Below the pieces are notes generated by a model. The model ran no database searches. It was not told the DNA's origin and saw only the letters and a list, made by a program, of their open reading frames with translations. A DNA stretch of 61,699 nucleotides from Fragilaria crotonensis (taxonomy: Eukaryota; Bacillariophyta; Fragilariophyceae; Fragilariales; Fragilariaceae). Below are positions 29,655 to 40,743 of this stretch, in pieces (positions within the stretch are counted from its first letter, which is position 1; every line of letters starts with the position of its first letter). The stretch spans positions 1 through 61,699 of the forward strand of contig JAKSYS010000359.1 in NCBI GenBank assembly GCA_022925895.1. Reading direction: 5' to 3'. Made by a program: the position numbers and the translations under genes.

Positions 29655-30574
29655 GATGGATCTCAGAGTTGATTTTGTCTGCAGCTGAACGAGACACATC
29701 ATCGGAGAGAATGATCCCCACAAAAAGCCAGTAGACAGTACTCCGAGTACTGGAGTACATGGTAGTCAGATATGACAGTACCATTGTACGTTGTACTCAG
29801 TACTACAGTACAGTGTTCTGTACTCCTTGGTTCTAAGATCAAAGTACTGTAGTCCTGTTCTCGGAATACTGCATTATCCTGTAACTGTGTTCAAGTACAG
29901 AAGTACCAGTAGAACTGTACGTATAGCTTGCGTCTTGCGTCTTGCGTCCCGTCGTCACAAGAACATTCGTTCGGAATGTTTCACAAAAGATTGGCGCGTC
30001 AGTCTCGAAGTGTTCGAGTGCTACGGTACACGTACTCCGAGTACCAAGTACTTCGGAACTGGAGAATGGAGACTGGAGACTGGTACTCGCATAAGCATAG
30101 TAGCTGGACAAGTAAAATTCAGCGCATCTGTTTTACACTTCAATCCAAATTTGAGAGGCTGAAGAATTGTGCATGTTAAGAGGAGGGAACTTTCTACTTA
30201 TTCAGAATGTTCTTATGAAGAACGACAAATAAAATATGATTAGACGGAAAAAAAAATCTTTCGATTTTCTTAACATAGTTCCTGGACGAGTCAGTCGCTA
30301 GTGCAGCAGATTGAGTCCTTTTCAGCATTGCTTTGATCCAATCCTCTTCTGTTACACTTAGATGTTGATAAACAGTGGTTCAGCTATGAAGCTACGTCTT
30401 CAGAAATGCAATATATGTCTTTTAAGATCTTTGATTTTCCGTTATAAGTCACATACGAAATTTCGTTGGACTTCGTAATGAAAGTCCCGGATACGGAAGA
30501 CACTTGATTCGAGGATCACAAACAAACACAATCTCAAGAGTCCACTAACCATTTTCTTCAAGCTTGTTACATTC
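29655..30574. repeat. Spacer with a dense GTAC-palindrome cluster (29,730-30,070)
   Basis: Upstream of clpP. About eight GTAC tetramers fall in 29,741-29,830 alone, many as AGTACT, GAGTAC or GTACTC. Also contains CTTGCGT repeats near 29,925-29,950. No gene seen; 30,180-30,570 is AT-rich. Confidence 0.5.
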
Positions 30575-33304
30575 TTACAATGTTGTTGGTGCAATGAGAG
30601 CTGCGACGTCTTTACGAGGAATGTAAGTGGTCCACAAATTGGGTAGGGTTGCAAGCTTCGCAACAATTTGATCGCGCTTCTTCAAGTCCTTCAAAAGGAA
30701 TGGCACCTTTGCCTCCGGGAGCACCCATCGAATGATATGTCCCCAATCCATGTCGGTAAGTGAACCTTGATCCAGCTCATACTTAGCAAGCGCTGTCTGT
30801 GCTTTGTCCAATGCCTTGAGTTGCGCCTCACTCTTCTTCATTGCAGCGTTTTCCTTCACAGCTTCATTTCGCAGGAGTTGAATCTTCTGAGCCCGAAGAG
30901 TCACTCCTGCGTTTCCGATGCGAGATTCGCAGAAGTTCCATTGCCCTGAAGCGGAGAATGCTTTTCCACTTTTGAGGAGTTCCTCCACCTGCGCATCCTC
31001 GGTCTCCGCCCTTTGGACATGAGTGGCAGTAGGAATGACACCATCATAAATACCAGGGTTAAATCCCTGGCTTTCGATGTCGTGGACCAACACATCGTAT
31101 CGCATCTGTAAGTCCTCAAGCACTGCGTCTTTATTCACTTGTCCAAGTTCCTTTCTCACTCTCCTGTTCTTCATGCAGCTTCTTGTGAAGGGAACAAAGC
31201 CCACCTTCGCCCACGACCACAGTATCTTCTCCTTAGAGAAATGGAGATCGAACGGCTTGTCCTTGATGTCGTCAGTTGCATTCCCATTGACGACAACTGG
31301 GAGATCTTTGAAGTCAAGGTTGAGAACCAGCAGCTTTGAGCTGCTGACCATTCCTCCTTGCAAGCCCACGCCTTTAACTTCTTTTGCACCACCTTCTCAC
31401 CGCGAGCATAGGTGGCAGACTTGAATGGGCTATACAAGGCGTCCATTTCTTGCTGCACGCTGGTGGCATTAGGTAAGCCCATGATTATGATTAAGCCTCT
31501 TTCGAACAGTGCTTCTCTCTTTGCTAACACAGCCTCTGATGACACAATTCTTCCAGGGCCCGCATCCAACTTTAAAATAACAGGACCTTGATTCAGCTTC
31601 CCAGTGTCGGCGTCAAAACTGCGGTCTTGTTCATGTTGGGATACAATGGAACAATGACCGTTTCGATGTATTGGTTCAGCAACTCCTCATCCATACTGCC
31701 TCTCGATCGTACTGCATAGAAGCTCTCCGATTCAACCATGGTTGGACAACCGAACCTGCCTCTAACTGATGGGAGGCCAACAAGCCATTCAGTGTTGACG
31801 CGAAAATTTGAATCGGATTTTGCACCAGAGTCGAAGATGTAAAATGGAGGGAGTGCTTCACCATCAGCGTTTGTGGCATAAGCACCCGTGACATGTCTCC
31901 CAGCCTTGACTCCTCTTGCTGCACCCCGCTGGATGGTAGGGTCATGGTATGTGACGGCTCTTGATCCTCCTCGGTCACCCGTAATACTTAAATTGTGGTG
32001 AGTCTCGTCCATATTGATGATGCGACGTTTCGTATCCTTTTTGAAGAACACTTCTGACACCATGTTTCCTTCGTCATCCAGAACTACAGTGTCATCCACA
32101 AGACCCGTTCGTAGCAAATCTTTTTTGACATCGTCGAACCACTGGTTCAGATTGTCGAATGTCGTCCATTGTGCACGGGCGTCCTCAACAGAGGTCTTCT
32201 TTGCTGCTTGGAGTTTCTCAGGAAAGGTGGTTCGAAGCTTCCTCCACACCGAATCGACCTTGAAGGCTCCTCGTATTTGGTGCCTACAATTGAGGCTCCA
32301 ATCAATCGCTTTATGTCTTTGCCTTTCAACTCTCCATCTCCTGCCTGACACACTTGAGAATGGGTTGCCGCAACCTCGAGGAGGACCATCGGAATCTTTG
32401 GTGCCGGTCCCCTCTTCTTTGGACTAGTGCCAGCAAGACCGTTCTGTGCAGCTTGGTAGACAGTGCTTCGTTTCAAGCTCTTCGAACCCACGAGGTTGTA
32501 CTCAAGGTTTAGTCGGGTACAAATGCTTTGAACGGGTTCGCTTCCCTTGCTACTGCTGTTCTCCGCAACAAGGTTTGTCGCGTCCTTGAAGGCCGCCTTG
32601 AAACGTCCATCATAATCTAACTTGGTTCGCTTCGCTTCCAATCGAGCAACACCGGCTTGTTTTGAAGACAATCGTGAAACTCCTGTCTTGATAGTTGAAC
32701 ACGAAGACGACGACGACGACGACAACTGCTGCTGGGAGTTTGAATGTGACTGTGATGCAGAATCCACGGCAACCGATTCATGTTGCAACAATGTTGACGA
32801 GGTCAAACTGGTATCCATAGTGATAGGAGATACGGCACCCTCCTTTGAGACATGATGATTGCAGCCATCGTCACTTGTAATGTCGACTACTAGACTGCCA
32901 ATCCTCCTCTTCTCTTCTGCACTTCTTAGAAGAGCATTGTAGGTCCCATTTTCCCTCCTGGTCTTCACTCTAGAGTAGATTGTGTTGACCGGGATCACTC
33001 CATGTAGATCGCAAGCTTTGAGGGCTTGTTCTACAGTGATGCCATTGATTATAACCTTCGTCCGATGATGCGATTTAATTAGTTAGTACAAAATTACTGT
33101 AGGAAAGTTTTGATTGGATCGACAACATTTAAAATTCTCGCAAGCCATTTGTCACTTCACCATGTTGAGTTTCGTTATACCCGTTAGACATGAGTTACGT
33201 ACCATTTTGACTACATCTTCGACCGTGTTGTAGACTGTTGGTCTGCCAACTTTAGCTGACGGGATTGCAGTAACACTGCTATCCTTCTTCTTCTTAGGTG
33301 CCAT
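30575..33304 (-). pseudogene. Second pogo-like transposase, frame-broken
   Basis: Starts at ATG 33304 (MAPKKKKDSS...PTVYNTVEDVVKM). Intron 33202-33056 (147 nt) sits at exactly the KM|VIIN position of the intact copy. Then ACDLHGVIPVNTIYSRV, a Ser-rich linker, KAAFKDATNLVAENS, AQNGLAGTSPKKRGPAP, the first Asp in NMDETHHNLS, GRHVTGAYATNADGEALPP, VILKLDAGPGRIVSSE, LPNATSVQQEMD and the C-terminal WAKVGFVPFTRS...WTTYIPRK. Frame shifts at 32269-32270, 31615-31618 and 31373-31375 are each resolved by one base in a G, T or A run. Unlike the intact copy, no intron interrupts the stretch before VILKLDAGPGR. I could not find terminal inverted repeats around it. It is a divergent family member, not a recent duplicate. 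Confidence 0.75.
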
Positions 33305-34058
33305 GATGTACGAAGGAGCAATTAAACTACGAACTTTGTGAGAAGCATTAGAAAATATTATTGAGTTTTTGAGGCGCGCTATACTTTGAACGCGATTTTC
33401 CCACCAGAAAGCAGCTACAGCAACCCCCTATCGTTTGGGGTTTAGTACAACTTCATACTGTATCAAATCATCAATCTTCGTGAATGAACATGCTCAAATC
33501 ACTCGTCTGTCAATCTGTCCAGCTACTGTCGTAAATCAATTCGTCCATGTACTGTGTTTATGCGAGTACCTGGTATGTATGTACGATAGTGGGGCTTTGA
33601 CGTTCGACGAAGAACCTGACACGCCCCCTGCCACTCTGTGATGCAAGCCCTCAATCCCCGTGAGTCGACTTGCAGTATCTGGTATCCAGTACCACAGTCC
33701 TACTGGATTGTACTGAGGATGACGTCGATAGACATCACGAATCACGACTCATGACGGCGTCGTTTCATACGTTGGGTTGACGAGATTCGAGACTTCCAAT
33801 CTTCCAATCAACTCTTTGTGAATGGTGGGATCGTATTGGTACCCACAAATCTTTAATCGCCGATATGACTTCGGTTTGGATGTCCTGACACAACAAGAAC
33901 CTGTTGTTCTAGCTTGATGGTGATGTAAGCCAAAGGGGACTTGGACTGTTCATAGAAAACAAGAATCATGAACATTGTCGCGATGGACAAGACATCCGTG
34001 AAAGAATCAATGCTCGAGCATTGGAGATTCTACCAATTGCCTCGTTTGGTGCAACACA
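33305..34058. other. Intergenic, no gene seen
   Basis: Only short unsupported frames. Should include the 5' flank of the next plus-strand gene. Confidence 0.45.
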
Positions 34059-34691
34059 ATGAAGAGAAAGAAGGACGGCGTGGGGATTATTTCTCTTCCA
34101 GCTCTAGCGTCATCATTCTTGTTACTCCTTCTGATAGGAGCTGCTTCCTTCGCCCCGTGTCCAACTGCCGAAAACGGGTACACGATGTTCCGAACGAACG
34201 ACGCCTATGAGAACACGACCGAATCTTGGTTGAAACATCCAGAATCTTGGTCAATCCCCGAGTATACGCAGTCAATAGTTCCATTCGTTGCCCCCACGTC
34301 AACTCTTTCCGAAAACCGTCTTCCTCATGATTGGACACACGGGACTGTGACGCGGATCGTTATCGAGATATGTTCGCTCGCACTGATGCAATCATTAGGA
34401 TTGCCATTTGCAAAATTCCTATATTCCTCACGGTGGTGGAGCAAGGGTGGGTGGCGCTTTCTGGTATCATCGGCGCGACACAAGTTTTTTCGGCAAGCGC
34501 ACCGATCCCTTTGGCACCATCGTAACAAGTCTCCCCATTTGTTGTTTCAGCGGGTGCTGCAGTCGATCAAGCGCGTGTACAAACGACGATCGCGGCTTTC
34601 AGCAGCAAGTGATATCACACATGTCATGGGTGACGATACGGACAAGGAACACAAATGCAAGCAGAAAGGTGTGCCAAACCTAAATGGGTGA
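34059..34691 (+). CDS. Hypothetical protein with N-terminal signal peptide or anchor
   Basis: 210-residue frame. MKRKKDGVGIISLPALAS followed by SFLLLLLIGAASFAPCPT is a strong signal sequence. The following 60 residues are hydrophilic (TMFRTNDAYENTTESW). Beyond 34,330 the coding evidence is ambiguous: the same frame becomes basic (SARHKFFRQAHRSLWHHRNK), while another frame (34,390-34,525) reads as membrane helices (IAICKIPIFLTVVEQGWVAL; GIIGATQVFSASAPIPLAP). A frame shift near 34,340-34,400 is therefore likely, as in other genes of this window. No family recognised. Confidence 0.4.
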   Translation: MKRKKDGVGIISLPALASSFLLLLLIGAASFAPCPTAENGYTMFRTNDAYENTTESWLKHPESWSIPEYTQSIVPFVAPTSTLSENRLPHDWTHGTVTRIVIEICSLALMQSLGLPFAKFLYSSRWWSKGGWRFLVSSARHKFFRQAHRSLWHHRNKSPHLLFQRVLQSIKRVYKRRSRLSAASDITHVMGDDTDKEHKCKQKGVPNLNG

Positions 34692-36234
34692 TTGCCACTG
34701 CAACCACCGGCAGCCTCAACGAAGGATCTTCTTGCGTTAGGCCGACGACGCTAACACGATAGTGACATAGAATATACTTTTAGACATTCTTTATAAGTCT
34801 TTCAGGTCATATATGGTGTTTTTCTCGCGCACCGCTCTTTATGAAGTCCCCTATCTATGCAGGACCCGACTAAAAGGTTTGATTGTTACAGATTGAGTTC
34901 GTTGTCTCCTTCGCCTTCGTGGTGTAGACTTCGATGGGATCTGCAAGATCATTTGTGTCATGAACATCAATGTATCCAGTTTCTTTTGACGTACACATTT
35001 CTCTCGACCACTGGAATTTGATCAAGAATCAAAAGGTCCACACAGCGAAGGACATGCCAAGCTCACTCGGGGTTGTTCCTGTCATGCCTTTTTGATGCTC
35101 ATCCCGGGTGCATCCTAATACCTCTGGGATAGAGATAATTTTTCAAGGAAAAGATCAATTGAGTCATAACATGCATTAAATTATTGATTTTCAGCAGTTT
35201 TCAGTTGGTACTACTTTTGTGGAGCAAGGTGGTTTTCATAACACAGAGAGAGCAAGAATACCAGCCAAGCAACAATACAGGATGTATGAGACATTTGCAC
35301 CAGCAGCTGTTCCTGTTGACTTGCTGCTGTGGAGGATGGATTTCCAAAAACAAGCAAAACCATTTCAAACCACCAGATCTCATCAGTATCGACAATTCAA
35401 TGAGTTATTGGCATGGCTGGGTGGGCATTAGATCAATCATGCCTGGACAACATATTGCAATTCACGAGAAGCCTAAATATTCATGGGTATGGGATCCGCA
35501 ACACAGCAAGATGCAGGAGTCAAGTCAGCATGCTGCTTGTCAAAGGAGCAAACCTACCTTGTTTGGAGGAAGCGGAGTTTGGGAACAACAAGAAAGAATG
35601 TCTGTTGCACGATACACTCCACCTTCACTTTTTTGCCTCCCTGCCGAGTGCCGACTGCCGACTGCCGACTGCCGAGGCCTCAATAGTCATACAGTGTATG
35701 GGTCTACTGTTACCGGTAGTCCGGTAGAAATGGATTTCAATTCGACCACCGGCAGTCCGGCAGTGAAGGTTACCGATGCGTGTCATATCATTTATACGTA
35801 ATGACTCTCGGAGTAACGACATTTTCCGGACTTTCCCCGGTAGGGGGTTCCAGAGCTTTGAAACAAATCTGCGCAGATTCTACACGGTTTCATTTATGGA
35901 AGAGCCTGAATTCAGGAACCTCGTCTCAACAGACATTCAGGGAGTGGCTTTCGAGTTGAAGTCTTGCACTATTATGCACATTGTTGGAGGAAACTCTGGA
36001 GGGATCGACGAAACTGGCAGTTGGAGCTCACCAAACGCGATCGGAGACATCACCCTACTAGAGTAGTCTAGCTTACCTAACTTTTGAGTACTCTTAACGT
36101 GGTATTGACAAAAGGTTATGATTCTTAGATTGTTGTGCCCAACGGCATCAACAACGGCTGTCAGTTGGAAACTGACCGGATCTGTGCGGCGTTTCCCAGG
36201 CAACGTTGTATGGCATGACTGAACTCTGGCTGCT
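34692..36234. other. Intergenic; includes a CpG-poor stretch and a short tandem repeat
   Basis: No gene supported. A 205-codon plus-strand frame (35,184-35,801) runs through CpG-poor sequence (35,180-35,560) without coding character. At 35,646-35,674 the heptamer TGCCGAC is repeated three to four times; just after it lie CCGGTAGTCCGG and CCGGCAGTCCGG. Confidence 0.45.
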
Positions 36235-36651
36235 TCATGTGGGCACGGGGCGCTTCTTTTTTGCTTCGTTTCGAGCCACGGCAGAATTCGCTTCTGAGTC
36301 GATGGATTCCGCCCCATGATTACAACTCGCCATTTGGTCTTCTAGAGCGTCAGCAACTTCCAACGAGAGAAGAAGGTCTCTGTCATTCAGCAGTATTCTT
36401 TGAATTTCGATAAGAGATTCGTCATCTATATGAATCAATCGCGAGTTCATGCCCAACATCATCATGCTTGGAGCTTTCGAGCCCCTTCTCTGGTACCGCC
36501 GTTTTTTATTGCTTGCTTGAAGCACTGCATCTCGGTCGTCTGCTGGTCCCGATACGCTTGATGATTCTGCTTGTCTTGCACTGATACAATCGGCTTTCAG
36601 AGGTAGAGGTACATTCTCCAGAGGCATTTGGGAGAGCGTTAGTAGCGTCAT
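36235..36651 (-). CDS. Small hypothetical, possibly nuclear protein
   Basis: About 138 residues from the ATG at 36651 (the frame is open upstream to 36753). Contains SNKKRRYQRRGSK, a good bipartite-like nuclear localisation signal, then MMMLGMNSRLIHIDDESLIEIQRILLNDRDLL, an amphipathic helical stretch, and a basic C-terminal AKKKRPVP. Ser- and Asp-rich surroundings. No family recognised; the composition looks coding, but the size leaves doubt. Confidence 0.4.
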   Translation of the reverse strand: MTLLTLSQMPLENVPLPLKADCISARQAESSSVSGPADDRDAVLQASNKKRRYQRRGSKAPSMMMLGMNSRLIHIDDESLIEIQRILLNDRDLLLSLEVADALEDQMASCNHGAESIDSEANSAVARNEAKKKRPVPT

Positions 36652-36753
36652 GGTAGTAAACTGATGGATAACTTGAGATTTCGCAGACGTTTGTAGGAAT
36701 TGTGTGAGATGCTTCGCGGGGAGCAGACACCTCGAGCAGTCATTGATGACCAT

Positions 36754-37069
36754 CGTCGGTCATGTATCAAAAAGACTATTATAATTAAATCACCGGACAT
36801 CCGGAAACGAACCAACACTTTGACACTTTTATGAACAGCTTGGATTTTTGCCTGTCCATCGAGGGCGAAAAAGCCCCAAAACGGCATTCGAATCTCGAGT
36901 CAATCACGAATGCGGCATCTTTGGGTCATTCTAATTGAGGACGACCAATCGATTTAAACGGACAAAAACGACTCGTGCCACGCAACTGTGGTCCATGTAC
37001 AGTAAGGAAAAACGAAGCCTAGTAGTAAGCCCATCAACTTGGGATTCGTAGGGCATTATCAAAACCTAG
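36754..37069. other. Intergenic, no gene seen
   Basis: Runs up to the TA that flanks the following TIR element. Confidence 0.4.
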
Positions 37070-38313
37070 TGTCTACCCACCTGGGCCCTGCCTTAATTAA
37101 TCCCGTCATTTTGCCTTAATTAACCCCATCATTTTCGTACGTATGCAAGACGTTTTTCTGTACAATTTATACTACAGTCCACTGAAAAATGCTCCATTCG
37201 AAGTCATCGGTGTGTAAGGATAATGCAACTTATCAGCATCAATCATTTGATCCATTTTCCTTTCTGTATCTTCAATAGAACTCACTTATGTGAAGAAAAG
37301 CTCGATACTTGATTTTTCATCCCCAATCAGTCTCTGACAAAGGGATGTAATTTTGCGTGACGCTTGGTACATGTTCTACGTATGGTCAAAACTGTTCTAA
37401 AACTTTTTGAGTCCATTTTCATTCAATTCCACTATGACAACTTGAGACGTCCCAGCAAAGATGCTGAGTGACCGATGACCGACTATTTATTGAAGTATCT
37501 GGCATCCTAAATCTGTAAGTATTCTGTGGTGAAATCATGTTCTTACAGTTCATTCAAAATTTGTCATCGTTGTGAATTTTTGAAAGCGTGGTATATATTC
37601 TACACGATTTTCGTGTAGAAATTGTCCGTTATGGTTCCTCTTCTGATCGATATTTCGTTGCCAATACTTCAAGCTGGTCAAATATCCAGCACGCTACATA
37701 ACCATTCGAAGTATACTGAAGATGACGATATCATAAGTATATTCAATCATGAGAAGACAACGACTTTAACGAATGGGGTCAGAAATCAATTTATCCACCG
37801 TAGACTACAGTATATATTCTACACGATTCTTCATCATTTTTTTCTCCTGGTTTGATGTCTCTCTCAATTGAGTGCTGTCGCATGAAAAGTGAAAATTAGG
37901 ACAAGTTTCATGTTTAGAAACAACACTTCAATGTATTTGAAACACTATGGTCACCTTACTTTTGATTGCATTTGACGAGAACATAATCAAACCGAAGGCT
38001 GAAATGGTGTCTCTGAATCTTAGTTTTGCGTAGCATCTGGTATTATTTCTACTGCTGGGCAAAATCAGAAATGACCCGAAAAAAATTGAGGGTGCAGTAA
38101 ATTGATGCAGAAAAGCTATTGCTTCTCGATGATAAACAATATCCAGATACTAAGCTTCGAAACCATGCAAGTTCATACGGTTCTTGAGCCGCTGCCCAGG
38201 TTTCGAGTCCATTGGACAACGTGCAAGTAATAGCGAACTGTTTCTGCAATGAGCAAATACGGGGTTAATTAACCCCAAATGGGGTTAATTAACCCCGTCA
38301 GGTGGGTAGACAC
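37070..38313. mobile_element. Non-autonomous TA-flanked TIR element, 1,244 bp
   Basis: Ends are perfect inverted repeats: CTAGTGTCTACCCACCTG (37067-37084) and its complement (38299-38316). Taking TA as the target duplication (37068-37069 and 38314-38315), the element begins GTGTCTACCCACCTG. Just inside both ends are two copies of TTAATTAA embedded in CCCC/GGGG (37,093-37,130 and 38,270-38,297), making a second tier of inverted repeats. The interior is AT-rich with a repeated TATATTCTACACGATT motif (about 37,592 and 37,811) and no long reading frame. The layout suits a Tc1/mariner-superfamily derivative that depends on a transposase encoded elsewhere. Its ends do not match the pogo-like element at 13.8 kb. 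Confidence 0.8.
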
Positions 38314-38315
38314 TA

Positions 38316-38830
38316 GAGAGTCACAAATCATACGAAGCGTACCACGACCGCGGAGTTGAGAGCATAGAGATCCCGCGAGCCTAACTCTCCCCTAAGTCAT
38401 TAGTGCCAGATTGCAGTTGCGAGAAGGTCATCTTGTCCCACGTCCTTCCCACCACCATCTCGGCTCATGCCTGGTGATAGTGGAAGCAATAAGCTTTCAA
38501 GCTACGTGATATGTACAGAGATTTTCTCGGTACAACGCAGCCGGCAACCAATCACATCGTAGAAAAGCTTATTGCTCCATTGCCGTCGACCAACCATATC
38601 GTCGTAAAGCTTATTGAGTCCGCCGTAGCCCAGCGTGCAAAATGTACTGCTTTAGCAGCACAAAAACTCAGTATGCATACATAGTCCGAGTACTCCGGTC
38701 TACGCAGTATGTAATATGTACGCGCCATTCGGAAACTCGGAATAGACCATAGACCGTACTCCAGTACGACGCAATACTGTAGTGTTCAGTTCGTACTGTT
38801 GGTGGTACGTGGAGATGCCCGAGGGGAATA
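38316..38830. repeat. Spacer with inverted and direct AAGCTTATTG repeats and a GTAC cluster
   Basis: GCAATAAGCTTTC near 38,487 is inverted relative to AAAAGCTTATTGC near 38,570 (about 25 nt imperfect, both next to a TACG-containing flank). A direct copy of the second arm recurs near 38,608 (GTAAAGCTTATTGAGTCC). From 38,660 to 38,800 the DNA is GTAC-rich. No gene. Confidence 0.5.
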
Positions 38831-38880
38831 AAAATCATCAACACCACTCTGCGAAGGCTCACAAATTATTAACACCAATC

Positions 38881-40380
38881 TGCTCAGTCTCACTATTGTG
38901 CCATTTCCATCCTGCTGTGGATGTATGTTTCAGCTTCAAACTTCCTGACATTTCACTATACTAGTAACAAGATGCAAGCAAGGAGCAGATGGGCAAGCAC
39001 CAAGGAGCAAACATGCCATGCATGTTTGATGAATGTGATTGTGATGGGCAAGCTACTGACAAAACATTCAGAAACATCATGATGGGAAATTGCAGTGAGA
39101 CCTTAGTGAATAATGAACTAGAATAACAGAATCTGCTCCTGGCCTTCTTGCTCATTTTGAGGTAAACTTGAGTCTTGTAGTGAGTCTGCAGTGTGAAGAA
39201 ACCAGGAGCCCTGATGCTTTACCAGAAGTCCCAAAATTGTTAAAGATTGTCCACATTACCTCTTTAATCAAATGCATTCCTGTATTTGTACTATTGCGTA
39301 TCACCTAGCTAGGTGTTACAAATTTGCAAACTTTAAACCACTGAATCCTACTTCTTTAATGTGATGCATTTCTGACAGTAGGATGATGCATGTTGCTCTA
39401 GACAAGTGATGCTATCCATTCATTTTTTATCATCAATCATGGCACCAAGCTTCAACTTCTGAAGAGCAAAAGTTGAATGAAATTTCAAATCTAGACCTGT
39501 GCAAATGAAGGACTTACAGGTTTTTATGTCAAGAACAAGTCTCGCTTGCAAGACAACAGCAAGGTCCATTCAGCACTATTGGTTAAGACATTTATACTGT
39601 GTCAAGGATCATAACACAGCCAGTGGATTGCTGATTGCCAACTCCAGCACAGTATTTTGCTGAAACTCATCTTAATACTATGTCAATGAGATCCTTGCAA
39701 ACAGCTGTAATTTGATTTGCTGGGCACAGGAAGAACAAGAAAATACTTTATTGCTGTTGCATTTTGCTCATGCTAAGATTTCTTCCAACATTAAAATTAA
39801 AAGGCCTTTGTGGAGGCATTCTGTCTAAAAGCATAATGAAGGCATTAAATGCTTCCTTGGTTAAATCCTATTGGCAATTGGATGTGGCACCCCAGCCAAA
39901 CACATTGCATTCATTTTTATTTCCTTGAAGGGTGACTGTGAGGCTTGTCTCATTCTGTCATGATTTAATCCAAGTTACCAAGATGAATCCGACACATAGT
40001 CAATGGCAGATCAATGCTCATATGGCATTGCATTTGCACCAACTTCAATGTGAGGTAGAGTCCTAGGCATTGTGCATCAGAATGAGCAAGATACATGCCC
40101 TAAGCAAGTCAAATTATATGGACCTGTTGCTGCAGATTTGTGATTGCAGCAGAGTTTTTTCTCTCTTGCTGTGACTTGTCTCACAATTCCTGCCATTTGA
40201 AGAGAGATAGAATTTACAATTGTCTCTGCTATTGGACAACTTCAAAAGCATTTCCATTTTACATTTCTAGCTACACACACTACAAAATACTACTCCTGAT
40301 AAATTCATCCACATCCACATGCTCCTCACTGAGGTGATGACCACATTTACAAAGTCATGCTAGATCATAACAAAAGGATT
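38881..40380. other. CpG desert, non-coding
   Basis: I count only 3 CG dinucleotides in these 1,500 bases (near 39,297, 39,543 and 39,991), whereas the base composition would predict roughly fifty. TG and CA are abundant. No reading frame with coding character on either strand. The pattern fits an old, methylated repeat eroded by deamination. The source element is not recognisable. Confidence 0.75.
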
Positions 40381-40743
40381 TATGCTTGTAGTAGTCTAGT
40401 ATTTGGTAACCTTTGCACCGTTGTCATGGCAATGCACAACACCAGATAGTGTGCGACGGAGTAGCAGTAGTACATGGCTCCTAGTATCCGGTCCACAGTA
40501 CAATTTTTCTCTCCTTTTTCCCCCTTCTTCCCCGCTTTTTTTTTATAATTACCTCCACTAACACCATACATAAGCCATCCCATCCAGTCGACGATTCCGT
40601 TGCGAATCGGGTGGTCCATATGATGCTCGATGCGCGATTGTTGAGGCAGTGTGTCTTCGCCGGGGCAAACATCATCGACTAGTATCGATCTGAGTTTACA
40701 ATCATGGTTAGTCAGCATAAGTTCCCATGTTGATAGAACAGGC

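Noticed and set aside
32694-32725. CRISPR-like or microsatellite array at the GAC-rich tract
   Set aside because: It is the Ser-rich linker codons of the second transposase on the minus strand.
35184-35801. 205-codon plus-strand reading frame
   Set aside because: It runs through CpG-poor, repeat-like DNA and a TGCCGAC tandem repeat, with no domain, no coding periodicity that I can see and no start context.
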